Below, one piece after another: positions 25,887 through 34,618 of a DNA stretch of 64,000 bases. The position numbers and the translations under genes were made by a program. This stretch comes from CAIUPE01 sp046091665 (GTDB taxonomy: Bacteria; Pseudomonadota; Alphaproteobacteria; Rhizobiales; Beijerinckiaceae), in NCBI GenBank assembly GCA_046091665.1, contig JBJTCD010000030.1, positions 110,299 through 174,298 on the forward strand. Reading direction: 5' to 3'. The notes under the pieces are model-generated. The model was not told where the DNA came from. It worked only from the letters and a program-made list of their open reading frames with translations, and ran no database searches. Each line of letters opens with the position of its first letter. Positions within the stretch are counted from its first letter, which is position 1.

Positions 25887-26728
25887 CCGAAGGTCCGCGC
25901 GCTTGCGTCACCGGGCATCCGGTGGCTCATTCCCGATCGCCCTTGATACATAATTATTGGCTCAAACTCATAGGCTTAAAAGGTCACTATGGTCGGGTAG
26001 ATACACCACCGGAAATCTTTCCGGACTTTATTCGTTCATTAGCGCAAAATGATTATGTTGGATGCAATGTCACCCTTCCTAATAAAGAACTCGCTTATCA
26101 ACTCGCGGACGTAAAAACCGAACGTGCTGATCGATTGCAGGCGGCGAATACTCTTTGGCTCGAGCGTGGAAAGCTTCATGCCGATAATACGGATATTGAA
26201 GGATTTGTTTCTAATCTCGATGAGAGAGCGCCTGGCTGGGATGCACAGCTTGATAAAGCGGTGATTCTCGGCGCCGGTGGAGCTGCGGCTGCCGTCATTC
26301 AAGGACTTCTTGAACGCAAAGCTACAAAAATCGTAATTGTAAACCGCACCATCGAAAAAGCCGAACATCTGGCCCGACGCTTTTCTGCAGCTATTGAGGT
26401 TAAATCATTTGACGATGTGAGCGTTGCCCTTGATCGCGCGAGTTTTGTTGTTAACACAACATCGTTGGGGATGAAGGGGCAGCCGCCCTTAGCGCTTGAT
26501 CTCTCCAAACTTAATCATGATGCTCTCATTACCGATATTGTTTATGTTCCCCTGATCACGGATTTTCTGAAATCCGCACAAAATCAAGGTCTCAAAATCG
26601 TCGATGGTTTAGGCATGTTATTGCATCAAGCCGTTCCAGGCTTTCGACATTGGTTTGGCCAAAGACCACGCGTGACGGCGGAATTAAGAGCCTTGATTGA
26701 AGCCGATCTCTTTCAGGCCAAATCATGA
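25871..26728 (+). CDS. aroE: Shikimate dehydrogenase
   Basis: NADPH-dependent reduction of 3-dehydroshikimate to shikimate in aromatic synthesis. The substrate domain has HPVAHSRSPLIHN and the catalytic Lys in NVTLPNKELAY (about residue 71), with its partner Asp in ADNTDIEGF. The NADP loop is VILGAGGAAAAVIQGL with NRTIEKA. The C-terminal GLGMLLHQAVPGFRHWFGQRP is typical. 285 residues. Its start overlaps maf and its stop overlaps coaE by 4 bp, giving a tightly coupled operon. Confidence 0.96.
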   Translation: MSEILTEGPRACVTGHPVAHSRSPLIHNYWLKLIGLKGHYGRVDTPPEIFPDFIRSLAQNDYVGCNVTLPNKELAYQLADVKTERADRLQAANTLWLERGKLHADNTDIEGFVSNLDERAPGWDAQLDKAVILGAGGAAAAVIQGLLERKATKIVIVNRTIEKAEHLARRFSAAIEVKSFDDVSVALDRASFVVNTTSLGMKGQPPLALDLSKLNHDALITDIVYVPLITDFLKSAQNQGLKIVDGLGMLLHQAVPGFRHWFGQRPRVTAELRALIEADLFQAKS

Positions 26729-27306
26729 CTTTTATTCTCGGACTGACCGGTTCGATTGGGATGGGTAAATCAACCACGGCGAACCTATTCAAAAAACATG
26801 GCGTTCCCGTTTATGATGCTGATCAGACGGTACATGATTTATACAACGGCCGCATTGTTCCTTTGATTGAAGCAACATTTCCGGGATCAACAAAAGATGG
26901 CGTTGTCGATCGCGCGAAATTATCGACCCATGTCGTGGGTCATCCGGATAAATTAAAAGTGCTGGAGGCAATCGTTCATCCAGCCGTTCAGGAGGAGCAA
27001 GATCGGTTTATTCAACAACATCGTGACTCGCCTCTGGTCGTCCTCGATATCCCTCTCTTGTTCGAAAACGGCAAAGATCGATTTTGTGATGCGGTCGTCG
27101 TTGTTTCAACCGATGCAATAACACAAAGAAAGCGTGTCATGATGCGCGAGGGTATGACGGACGAAAAATTGGATAGTTTATTGAGTCGACAAATGCCCGA
27201 TTCAGAGAAGCGGAAAAAGGCACAGTTTATTATTGACACAAGCCTTGATATTCCTGATGCGGAGCGACAAGTTCTTTCCATCCTCGACGAATTGTCAGCC
27301 CGCTAA
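26725..27306 (+). CDS. coaE: Dephospho-CoA kinase
   Basis: Last step of CoA synthesis: ATP-dependent 3'-phosphorylation of dephospho-CoA. P-loop GLTGSIGMGKST at residues 6-17, then the conserved VPVYDADQTVH with the catalytic Asp, LEAIVHPAVQ, and the lid VLDIPLLFENG. 193 residues is normal. ATGA overlap with aroE; dnaQ follows after 24 bp. Confidence 0.96.
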   Translation: MTFILGLTGSIGMGKSTTANLFKKHGVPVYDADQTVHDLYNGRIVPLIEATFPGSTKDGVVDRAKLSTHVVGHPDKLKVLEAIVHPAVQEEQDRFIQQHRDSPLVVLDIPLLFENGKDRFCDAVVVVSTDAITQRKRVMMREGMTDEKLDSLLSRQMPDSEKRKKAQFIIDTSLDIPDAERQVLSILDELSAR

Positions 27307-27330
27307 TCTGATAAAAGGATTTTTAAACCG

Positions 27331-28044
27331 ATGTTGCGCGAGATCGTGTTTGATACGGAAACAACCGGACTAAATCCTCTGGGCGGAGATCGTGTTGTTG
27401 AAATCGGTTGTATCGAATTAATCGATTATGTGCCTACCGGCGAAAATTTTCATGTCTATCTGAATCCGGAACGCGATATGCCGGATGCAGCTTTTCGCGT
27501 TCATGGGCTCTCAAATGAGTTTCTCCGCGATAAGCCACGTTTTGTTGATATTGCAGATGATTTTGAACGCTTTATTGGCGACGCAAAACTCATCGCCCAT
27601 AATGCGTCTTTTGATCTTGGATTTCTCAACGCCGAGCTCTCACGTATCGGTCGAGAAGAAATTATTTCGACACGCATCATCGATACGTTGGTGATCGCCC
27701 GTCGGAAATTTCCATTCGGGCCCAATAATCTTGATGCGCTTTGCCAACGTTTACAGATCGATAATTCACGTCGAACAAAACATGGCGCGCTGCTTGATGC
27801 CGAAATCTTAGCTGAAGTCTATATCGAGTTGTTAGGTGGTCGACAGAAAGATCTCGGGCTTTCCGTCGAAACACAAGTGATCGCACACACAACAACAAGC
27901 GCGCGCACCAGTCTTGATGCACGGCCCCGTCCCTTACCGCAGAGATTGTCTCCGGATGATCTTGATCGCCATGCCGAATTTATTTCGGGATTTGGCTCAG
28001 CCATTCTGTGGAACGATTACATTCGGCAAAAGACTGATTCGTAG
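27331..28044 (+). CDS. dnaQ: DNA polymerase III subunit epsilon (proofreading exonuclease)
   Basis: DnaQ-type DEDDh exonuclease that proofreads for the replicative polymerase. Exo I FDTETTGLNP (about 7-16), Exo II HNASFDLGFLNAEL (about 90-103) and Exo III HGALLDAEIL (about 151-160) are intact. A C-terminal tail follows for alpha binding. 237 residues, with AAAAGG before the ATG. It ends the ppsR-maf-aroE-coaE-dnaQ group and converges with secB (4 bp between stops). Confidence 0.95.
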   Translation: MLREIVFDTETTGLNPLGGDRVVEIGCIELIDYVPTGENFHVYLNPERDMPDAAFRVHGLSNEFLRDKPRFVDIADDFERFIGDAKLIAHNASFDLGFLNAELSRIGREEIISTRIIDTLVIARRKFPFGPNNLDALCQRLQIDNSRRTKHGALLDAEILAEVYIELLGGRQKDLGLSVETQVIAHTTTSARTSLDARPRPLPQRLSPDDLDRHAEFISGFGSAILWNDYIRQKTDS

Positions 28045-28048
28045 CCAA

Positions 28049-28507
28049 TCAAGCCGTGCCTGCAGGCTCTAATTGTGCAAGACGTTGGCGGTAGAGCGCT
28101 GCAAAATCGATTGGATCGATGAGGAGCGGCGGGAAGCCGCCACTGCGCACGGCATCTGCAACAATTTGTCGTGCAAAAGGAAAGAGAAGGCGCGGACATT
28201 CGATCATAATCACGGCTTGAACATTTTCTGCCGGAATATTTTGCAAACGGAAGATGCCGGCAAACACCAACTCAAATTGAAACAAGGTCTGCGTGCCATC
28301 CAAAGCCTTCCCCTCGAGTGTGAGCTCCACTTCGAAATCAGACTCAGCCGATTGCTTGGCATTCACATTGACAGAAATTGAGATATTCGGACCATTCTCC
28401 CGCGGCCCAAGTGATGCCGGCGCATTCGGATTTTCAAAGGAGAGATCCTTTATATATTGTCCAAGCGTGGTGAGGCTGGGCAAAGGGGCTTGGGCTGTGT
28501 CCGTCAT
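28049..28507 (-). CDS. secB: Protein-export chaperone SecB
   Basis: Tetrameric chaperone that keeps preproteins unfolded for SecA. The 152 residues match SecB along their length: YIKDLSFENPNAPASL, then NVNAKQSAESDFEVELTLEGKA, LFQFELVFAGIFRLQNIP and the SecA-contact region CPRLLFPFARQIVADAVRSGGFPPLLIDPIDFAALY. The ATG is at 28507. The secB/timA/dnaQ neighbourhood is standard in Hyphomicrobiales. It shares a 183-bp divergent promoter region with timA that contains a 15-bp direct repeat. Confidence 0.97.
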   Translation of the reverse strand: MTDTAQAPLPSLTTLGQYIKDLSFENPNAPASLGPRENGPNISISVNVNAKQSAESDFEVELTLEGKALDGTQTLFQFELVFAGIFRLQNIPAENVQAVIMIECPRLLFPFARQIVADAVRSGGFPPLLIDPIDFAALYRQRLAQLEPAGTA

Positions 28508-28546
28508 GTTTTAAAGTCTCCAACCGGAAAGAGCGGTTGCTGATTC

Positions 28547-28625
28547 CAGATTTTTCGCATTATGGGATCTAAATTTGACCAAGATGCGATTTTAGGTCGC
28601 GGGTCAACTTCAGATTTTTTGCATT
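28547..28625. repeat. 15-bp direct repeat in the secB-timA divergent promoter region
   Basis: CAGATTTTTCGCATT (28547-28561) and CAGATTTTTTGCATT (28611-28625) differ at one base, are 64 bp apart start to start, and are each followed by GATC after 4-5 bases. Both copies lie between the two start codons. A binding site for a shared regulator is possible; I do not recognise the motif. Confidence 0.5.
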
Positions 28626-28690
28626 CTTCTGATCACTACCCATATAGAAGGTTTGGATAAAGGCTTTCTAAACGAGTTCGGAGAAAAAAC

Positions 28691-29389
28691 ATGCAGGACG
28701 GCTTCGACCTGTCGGTCATTGTGTTTTTGGTTCTCGCAGCCTTTGTGGGGTGGCGGCTCTACAGCGTTTTGGGAACCCGCACGGATCGAGATGGCGAACC
28801 CTCTCCTTCTCGGTTCCGCCCGGTAGCGCCGGCAAAGCCTGCTGAAATCCCGCCTGCCAATGATACAATCATAGAGGGTGAGGCAAAACCCGTTCATGAT
28901 CCTGCGCGCTGGCGCGGCATTGCCGATCCTGAATCACCTTTGGCACAATCGCTCGATCGTATCGTTGAGGCTGAACCCAGTTTCGATGCCCGTCATTTTC
29001 TCTCTGGCGGTCGCGCTGCCTATGAAGCGATCGTATTGGCTTTTGCTGCCGGTGATCGCGCGACGTTGAAAGATTTGCTCTCTCGCGATGTTTTTGAAAG
29101 TTTCACCGGCGCCATCGCTGAGCGTGAGGGCAAGGGCGAAACGGTTGAAACCACTTTTGTAGGCCTCGACAAGGTCGAAATCAAAGATGCGCAGATCAAA
29201 GGTAAGACAGTTCAGATCACCGTAAAATTTCTCTCGAAACTGATTACCGCCACGCGCAATGCCAAGGGTGACATCGTCGAGGGTGCGACCGATAAGGTGA
29301 TTGATGTCACAGATGTCTGGACCTTCGCGCGTGAACTGGGAAGCCGCGATCCGGCGTGGAAATTGATTGCGACCGAAGCGGCCCAGTGA
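28691..29389 (+). CDS. timA: Tim44/TimA domain protein
   Basis: Membrane-anchored alphaproteobacterial homologue of mitochondrial Tim44 (bacterial TimA). One N-terminal span (LSVIVFLVLAAFVGWRLYSVLG, about 8-29), a Pro-rich linker, then the Tim44 domain from FDARHFLSGGRAAYEAIVLAFAAGD through VTDVWTFARELGSRDPAWKLIAT. 232 residues. Its role in bacteria is not settled; envelope or membrane-protein assembly is the usual proposal. It overlaps mltA by 4 bp and is followed by smr and an xre gene. Confidence 0.93.
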   Translation: MQDGFDLSVIVFLVLAAFVGWRLYSVLGTRTDRDGEPSPSRFRPVAPAKPAEIPPANDTIIEGEAKPVHDPARWRGIADPESPLAQSLDRIVEAEPSFDARHFLSGGRAAYEAIVLAFAAGDRATLKDLLSRDVFESFTGAIAEREGKGETVETTFVGLDKVEIKDAQIKGKTVQITVKFLSKLITATRNAKGDIVEGATDKVIDVTDVWTFARELGSRDPAWKLIATEAAQ

Positions 29390-30507
29390 GTGATCAAAGT
29401 TTTTTGGGCGAACCAAGTCTCTATTCAGCTTTAATCGATGCTGAATTGAAACCAACCGATTTTCATTATCTGCCCGGTTGGGCTGAAGATGATCATCGCG
29501 AAGCCTTCAGTGTTTTTTTGAAATCGGCAGAATCGTTGATCGAGCAGCGCGCCGAGCTGCGTCCGGCACGTGATGTACCGGAAGAATTTCGGAAATTTGC
29601 CGCGGGGGTTTTGAAAGCAAAAATCGCCGATCCGCGCGAATTTTTTGAAACTTATTTTACGCCATACAAAATCATACCGAAGCAAGATTCAGCTTTTTTA
29701 ACTGGATATTACGAACCGGAAATCGCGGGGTCTTTGTCTCAAAGCGCGGATTTTCCGGTCCCAGTTTTGGGGAGGCCCGACGATCTTGTCAGTTTCGGAC
29801 CTGATGATACGCCGCCTCATTTTGCCGCTCTCGGCCTTTCGGCGGCTCGAAAGCGTGGCAGCAATTTGGAAATCTATTTTGATCGTGCAGCGATTGAAGA
29901 GGGCGCGCTCAAAGATCAGCGACTTGAGCTTCTTTATCTGCCGGATCAGGTCGAACTTTTTTTTGCCCAAGTCCAAGGCTCAGCCCGCATCAGGCTTCCC
30001 GATGGTCGGCTCAAAAGACTGACTTATGCTGGACGAAATGGCCACCCCTATACGACCATTGCGAGGATCATTCGCGATGAAGGTCATATGGCGCTTGAAG
30101 ACATCAATCTCGGGTCTTTGAAGGCCTGGCTTCGCTCGCATCCCGAAGATGCCAAGCGGATCATGCATATGAACCGCTCTTATATATTCTTCTCGCTCTC
30201 AGAAGATTTGGCTGAAAATGAAGGACCGATTGGCGCTGCGTCCATTCCGTTGACCGCTGGGCGGTCGATTGCGATTGATCGGCGTCAATGGTGCTACGGG
30301 CTTCCTTTTTATATCAGGGCGCATTTGCCGGATAAAAATGGCAGTTTGAACGAATTTTCTCGGATTATGGTTGCGCAGGATACAGGATCGGCCATTCTTG
30401 GCGCTGCGCGCGCCGATTTGTTTATGGGGTCTGGCGATGAGGCTGGACATATCGCAGGGCTCATTCGGCACTCGGGCGATTTTGTCGTTTTGATTCCGAA
30501 GGCCTGA
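29386..30507 (+). CDS. mltA: Membrane-bound lytic murein transglycosylase A
   Basis: Cleaves the glycan strands of peptidoglycan to 1,6-anhydro ends. The MltA barrel is seen in FLTGYYEPEIAGSLSQSADFPVPVLGRP, QGSARIRLPDGRLKRLTYAGRNGHPYTTI and the 3D domain VAQDTGSAILGAARADLFMGSG, which carries the catalytic Asp region. I take the GTG at 29386 (overlapping timA by 4 bp), giving 373 residues. No signal peptide or lipobox is visible from this start, unlike E. coli MltA. Confidence 0.92.
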   Translation: MSDQSFLGEPSLYSALIDAELKPTDFHYLPGWAEDDHREAFSVFLKSAESLIEQRAELRPARDVPEEFRKFAAGVLKAKIADPREFFETYFTPYKIIPKQDSAFLTGYYEPEIAGSLSQSADFPVPVLGRPDDLVSFGPDDTPPHFAALGLSAARKRGSNLEIYFDRAAIEEGALKDQRLELLYLPDQVELFFAQVQGSARIRLPDGRLKRLTYAGRNGHPYTTIARIIRDEGHMALEDINLGSLKAWLRSHPEDAKRIMHMNRSYIFFSLSEDLAENEGPIGAASIPLTAGRSIAIDRRQWCYGLPFYIRAHLPDKNGSLNEFSRIMVAQDTGSAILGAARADLFMGSGDEAGHIAGLIRHSGDFVVLIPKA

Positions 30508-30510
30508 GCA

Positions 30511-31113
30511 ATGGCGGGTGGCGATCGAAAAAAGCGAATGTTGACGGCGGATGAGACCGCTTTGTGGGCTCATGTGACCAATCACATTCAGCCGTTGGCC
30601 AAGCGTGCTTTGCCGAAGGTTTCGGAGCCCGAACCGAATATCTCTGTTTCCGCTTCGCCAAAAGATGCGAGCACAACCAAAATTGCTGCACCTTATGTTG
30701 CGCAAAAAAACGAAATTGTGCAGCGCAGCAAAAACGACTTGCCACCCCTGGCTCCGCTGGAGCGCCGTCTAAAACAGAGATTGTCGCGCGGGTCTCATCC
30801 GCTCGATGCGGTGATCGATCTCCATGGAATGAGGCAAACCGAAGCGCATGAAGCGTTACGACGTTTCATCTATGCCGCCCAGCGTCAGGGTGCATCTGTC
30901 GTGCTTGTCGTTACTGGCAAAGGCGCTTCAGGTGTTCAGGATATTGGGTCGGGCGAAGAACGGGGAGTTTTGCGGAGAACCGTACCGTATTGGCTGCGGA
31001 TGCCCGATTTGAGGCCTTGTGTGATTGGTTTTGAGCCGGCAGCCCAACATCATGGCGGCACGGGTGCGCTTTATGTGCGAATCCGGCGCGCGACGAGGAG
31101 TGAGGCGCCATGA
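30511..31113 (+). CDS. Smr-domain protein
   Basis: 200-residue protein with a disordered N-terminal half and a C-terminal Smr (small MutS-related) domain: AVIDLHGMRQTEAHEALRRF with the conserved DLHG, VVLVVTGKG, then LRRTVPYWLRM and the HGGTGALYVRIR end. Smr domains are nucleases or nucleic-acid binders; in bacteria some rescue or cleave mRNA at collided ribosomes, but this one has not been assigned a target. It lies 3 bp after mltA and overlaps the xre gene by 4 bp. Confidence 0.92.
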   Translation: MAGGDRKKRMLTADETALWAHVTNHIQPLAKRALPKVSEPEPNISVSASPKDASTTKIAAPYVAQKNEIVQRSKNDLPPLAPLERRLKQRLSRGSHPLDAVIDLHGMRQTEAHEALRRFIYAAQRQGASVVLVVTGKGASGVQDIGSGEERGVLRRTVPYWLRMPDLRPCVIGFEPAAQHHGGTGALYVRIRRATRSEAP

Positions 31114-31481
31114 CGCCTTTTGGCGAAAGATTGAGGGCTTTGCGGGAAGAGCGCGGCCTTCAACTAAAAGATATGGCGGTCGCTTTGGGTGTCTCGAGCA
31201 CTTATCTTTCAGCACTTGAACATGGCCGTCGTTCACGCCCGAATTGGAGTTTTGTTCAGCGTGTCATTCATTATTTCAATATTATTTGGGATGAGGCGGA
31301 TGAGTTACAAAGGCTCGCCGAATTGTCCGATCCCCGGATCAGTTTAAAGACGTCCGGCCTTTCTTCGAAGGCGACCGAGCTTGCCAATCGGCTTGCGCGC
31401 GATATCGGTGAGCTTTCGGACAAAGATCTCTCACGGCTTCTTGATGTGTTGAACGAGGCGCGAGATCGAAATCGCCCTTGA
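31110..31481 (+). CDS. XRE-family helix-turn-helix regulator
   Basis: 123-residue protein with an N-terminal Cro/CI-type HTH (FGERLRALREERGLQLKDMA, then LGVSSTYLSALEHGRRSRPN) and a helical C-terminal part ending in LSRLLDVLNEARDRN. The ATG overlaps the smr stop. It ends the timA-mltA-smr-xre operon, so it may regulate that set, but no operator is evident. The HTH is a typical DNA binder; its targets are unknown. Confidence 0.9.
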   Translation: MTPFGERLRALREERGLQLKDMAVALGVSSTYLSALEHGRRSRPNWSFVQRVIHYFNIIWDEADELQRLAELSDPRISLKTSGLSSKATELANRLARDIGELSDKDLSRLLDVLNEARDRNRP

Positions 31482-31537
31482 CGGCGATGAAGCCCCTCTT
31501 CACACCACGCTGATTGTAAAGATTCGGGTGATTGGTG

Positions 31538-32542
31538 ATGGCGTCCTCAAAATATGATGTTCTTGGTATTGGAAATGCGATTGTTGATGTGCTGGCCCGC
31601 ACAGAAGATGATTTTTTGATTGCAAACCAACTCGCCAAGGGCTCGATGCGTTTAATCGATGAGATCGAAGCTGAGCGGCTTTATCAGACGATGGGTCCGG
31701 CAACGGTGATCTCAGGCGGTTCGGCGGCAAACACAACCGTCGGCGTCGCCTCACTCGGTGGCAGAGCATCTTTTATTGGCAAAGTGCGTCATGATTCGCT
31801 TGGCAAAGCATTCACGCATGATATCCGCGCGATTGGGGTCAGCTTCGAAACCGCCCACGCTGAGCAAGGCCCCGCGACCGCGCGTAGTTTTATTCTCGTA
31901 ACGCCCGACGGCGAGCGTACAATGAATACATTTCTTGGTGCATGTCAGAATCTTGGCTCGGATGATATCCATCCGCAGACTGTCGAAGCGGCTGCCGTAA
32001 CTTATCTTGAGGGCTATCTTTGGGACCCCGAGGCGGCAAAAGCTGCGTTTCGTAAGGCTGCATCCATCGCGCATGCGGCCGGACGTAAAGTTGCGATAAC
32101 ACTTTCAGACGGTTTTTGCGTCGATCGTTATCGCGATGAGTTTCGCGCATTGATAACGAATGGCACAATCGACATTCTGCTTGCTAATGAGCATGAATTA
32201 AAGAGCCTCTACATGACTTCCGATTTTGATAGTGCTGTGAAAGCGCTTCGAGATGAAGCCCCCCTCGCTGTTGTTACACGATCTGCTGAAGGCTCCATTG
32301 TCATTGATCGCGACGACATTATTTCCGTTCCGGCTCAGCCTATTGATAGGCTCGTTGATACGACCGGCGCGGGCGATCTATTTGCTGCAGGCTTTTTACT
32401 TGGTCATGTTCGCGGCTTCTCTCATGAAGACGCAGCGCGCCTCGGCGCAATTGCAGCGGCGGAAGTGATTCAACATATTGGCGCACGTCCCGAAGTACGC
32501 TTGAAAGATCTCGCTCAAGAAAACGGAATTACAATTTCCTAA
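31538..32542 (+). CDS. PfkB-family sugar/nucleoside kinase (adenosine kinase-like)
   Basis: Ribokinase-fold kinase of about 334 residues. The N-terminal GIGNAIVDVLARTEDDFL and SGGSAANTTVGVASLG blocks bind substrate; the C-terminal DTTGAGDLFAAGFLLG holds the anion hole and catalytic Asp. Close rhizobial relatives are annotated as adenosine kinases, but sugar specificity cannot be read here. TTG 31532 and GTG 31535 are also in frame; ATG 31538 gives MASSKYDVLGIGNAIV, the usual start. It converges with coaA, overlapping by 14 bp. Confidence 0.9.
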   Translation: MASSKYDVLGIGNAIVDVLARTEDDFLIANQLAKGSMRLIDEIEAERLYQTMGPATVISGGSAANTTVGVASLGGRASFIGKVRHDSLGKAFTHDIRAIGVSFETAHAEQGPATARSFILVTPDGERTMNTFLGACQNLGSDDIHPQTVEAAAVTYLEGYLWDPEAAKAAFRKAASIAHAAGRKVAITLSDGFCVDRYRDEFRALITNGTIDILLANEHELKSLYMTSDFDSAVKALRDEAPLAVVTRSAEGSIVIDRDDIISVPAQPIDRLVDTTGAGDLFAAGFLLGHVRGFSHEDAARLGAIAAAEVIQHIGARPEVRLKDLAQENGITIS

Positions 32543-33521
32543 GTGCAACCGTTTCAATGCGGTGCTGAGATCCTTTGGTGAGAACAAGATCCGCGCGCGG
32601 TCGTGTCGGAAGAATGTTTTCACGAAGATTGGGAAGATTGATCCGGTTCCAAATACTGCGTGCGGTCTTTTCAGCCTCAGCGTCACTGAGCTCCGCATAT
32701 TTTTTGAAAAAGCTTCGCGGGTCACGGAAAGCCGTATCACGTAAGCGCATGAAACGATCAACATACCAGCGTTCAAGATCCGCCTCATGCGCATCGAGAT
32801 AGATCGAGAAATCAAAAAAGTCGGAAACGAAAGGAATCGGTTTGCCCAATTTCTGCAAACGATTGGGCAATAAAACATTGAGCCCTTCGACGATCAGAAT
32901 GTCGGGACGATCAACCGAAACTGATTCCCCGGGCACCACATCATAAACAAGATGCGAATAAACTGGTGCTTCAACATGGCCCTTGCCGGCTTTCACATCC
33001 GTCAAGAATTTGATGAGTGCAGTGCCGTCATAGCTTTCGGGAAAGCCTTTGCGATCCATGATGCCTTCGGCATCAAGTACCGCATTGGGCAAGAGAAAGC
33101 CATCAGTAGTGACGAGTTCTACTTTGGGAGTATTTGGCCAACGCGATAGGAGCGCTTTCAAGACACGCGCCGTTGTTGATTTTCCTGCACTTACCGACCC
33201 AGCAATGCCAATCACATAAGGCACCTTACCATCTTCAGCGAGAAGAAAGCGTTGCGTGGCTTTAAAGAGACCTTGTGTCGCCGCTACATAAAGCGACAAC
33301 AAACGCGAAAGTGGAAGATAAATCGCAATAACATCTTCAAGCGAAATCGGATCATTAAGCGATTGCAGCTTCTGCAGATCTTCGACGGTGAGCGTCATGG
33401 GCGTATCGGCCCTCAACGTCGCCCATTCATCACGACTAAAAATCCGATAGGGTGAGAGATCATCTTCACCCCATTCAAGATCACCACTGTCAAATGATTC
33501 GTTCATGAGGGTAGCGATCAT
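32529..33521 (-). CDS. coaA: Type I pantothenate kinase
   Basis: Phosphorylates pantothenate, the first committed and CoA-inhibited step of CoA synthesis. Walker A GIAGSVSAGKSTTARVL (about 104-120) and the conserved VTTDGFLLPNAVL, RKGFPESYDGTALIKFL and ILIVEGLNVL blocks are all present. 330 residues. It overlaps hisE by 4 bp at its start, so it forms the last gene of the his cluster, an arrangement I recall in other rhizobia. Confidence 0.95.
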   Translation of the reverse strand: MIATLMNESFDSGDLEWGEDDLSPYRIFSRDEWATLRADTPMTLTVEDLQKLQSLNDPISLEDVIAIYLPLSRLLSLYVAATQGLFKATQRFLLAEDGKVPYVIGIAGSVSAGKSTTARVLKALLSRWPNTPKVELVTTDGFLLPNAVLDAEGIMDRKGFPESYDGTALIKFLTDVKAGKGHVEAPVYSHLVYDVVPGESVSVDRPDILIVEGLNVLLPNRLQKLGKPIPFVSDFFDFSIYLDAHEADLERWYVDRFMRLRDTAFRDPRSFFKKYAELSDAEAEKTARSIWNRINLPNLRENILPTRPRADLVLTKGSQHRIETVALRKL

Positions 33522-33844
33522 TTTGTATCGGAGCGGGAGGCTTTTTCAGCCAGGCCTGATTGTTGTGTACGAATTTCTAACTCGGCCATAACTTTATCGA
33601 GAGAAATCCCACTCGCACGAAGAACCACTAAAAGATGATAAAGAAGATCGGCGCTTTCTTTGATGATCTCTATCTTGTCACCGCGATTGGCGGCAATGAC
33701 GGTCTCAACCGCTTCTTCACCTAATTTCTTTGAAGAGACAGCGATTCCTTTTTCAATCAACTTCGCGGTGTATGATTCTTCGCTCGACGCTGCCGCGCGC
33801 TGCTCAATGATTTTCTCAAGATCGGAAAGAGAGAATTTTATCAT
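33518..33844 (-). CDS. hisE: Phosphoribosyl-ATP pyrophosphatase
   Basis: Second step of histidine synthesis, hydrolysing PR-ATP to PR-AMP. It is a small all-helical protein of 108 residues with the MazG-like metal-binding helices (KKLGEEAVETVIAA and KESADLLYHLLVVLRASG). It directly follows hisF (no spacer) and overlaps coaA by 4 bp. HisI is not in this window, so the two activities are on separate proteins. Confidence 0.95.
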   Translation of the reverse strand: MIKFSLSDLEKIIEQRAAASSEESYTAKLIEKGIAVSSKKLGEEAVETVIAANRGDKIEIIKESADLLYHLLVVLRASGISLDKVMAELEIRTQQSGLAEKASRSDTK

Positions 33845-34618
33845 TTAATCCATCCTTACAGCGACGCCGGCATTCGAAAGCGCTTCTTTTGCTTGTCGAA
33901 TTGAATATTCACCAAAGTGAAAAATAGAAGCTGCGAGAACGGCACTCGCATGCCCGTCGCGAATGCCTTCGACGAGATGCTGTAATTTCCCTACGCCTCC
34001 CGATGCCACAACCGGAACAGAAACGGAGTCCGATATCGCGCGCGTAAGTTCGATATCATAACCGGATTTTGTGCCGTCACGGTCCATAGATGTAAGGAGA
34101 AGTTCGCCTGCTCCGAGCTCAGTTACTTCTTGAGCATAGCGGATAGCATCGATACCAGTAGCCCGCCGACCACCATGCGTAAAAATTTCCCAGCGCGGCG
34201 ATTCGTCTCCTGATGAAATACGCTTGGCATCAATCGCAACGACAATACATTGGCTGCCAAATTTTTCCGCCGCTTGTTTGACAAAATAGCGATCATTCAC
34301 GGCGGCAGTCATAATCGAAACTTTATCAGCACCAGCGAGAAGCAGATTACGAATATTATCGACTGATCTCACGCCACCACCAACAGTCAGTGGCATGAAA
34401 CAGGCTTCAGCCGTTCGCCGCACAACATCCATCAAGATTCCACGGTCTTCATGACTTGCCGTGATATCAAGAAAACATAATTCATCCGCACCAGCGGCAT
34501 CATAAGCCAAAGCGGATTCAACGGGATCACCCGCATCAACAAGATCGACAAATTGAACGCCTTTGACAACGCGTCCATCTTTGACGTCAAGACAGGGAAT
34601 AACACGGTTCTTAAGCAT
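33845..34618 (-). CDS. hisF: Imidazole glycerol phosphate synthase subunit HisF
   Basis: Cyclase half of IGP synthase; uses the ammonia made by HisH to form IGP and AICAR. TIM barrel with the first catalytic Asp in CLDVKDGRVVKG (Asp10) and the second in LLTSMDRDGTKSGYD; phosphate loops VGGGVRS and ASGGVG are present. The frame reaches 34636 but the ATG at 34618 gives the standard MLKNRVIPCLDVKDG start. It overlaps hisA by 8 bp. Confidence 0.97.
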   Translation of the reverse strand: MLKNRVIPCLDVKDGRVVKGVQFVDLVDAGDPVESALAYDAAGADELCFLDITASHEDRGILMDVVRRTAEACFMPLTVGGGVRSVDNIRNLLLAGADKVSIMTAAVNDRYFVKQAAEKFGSQCIVVAIDAKRISSGDESPRWEIFTHGGRRATGIDAIRYAQEVTELGAGELLLTSMDRDGTKSGYDIELTRAISDSVSVPVVASGGVGKLQHLVEGIRDGHASAVLAASIFHFGEYSIRQAKEALSNAGVAVRMD

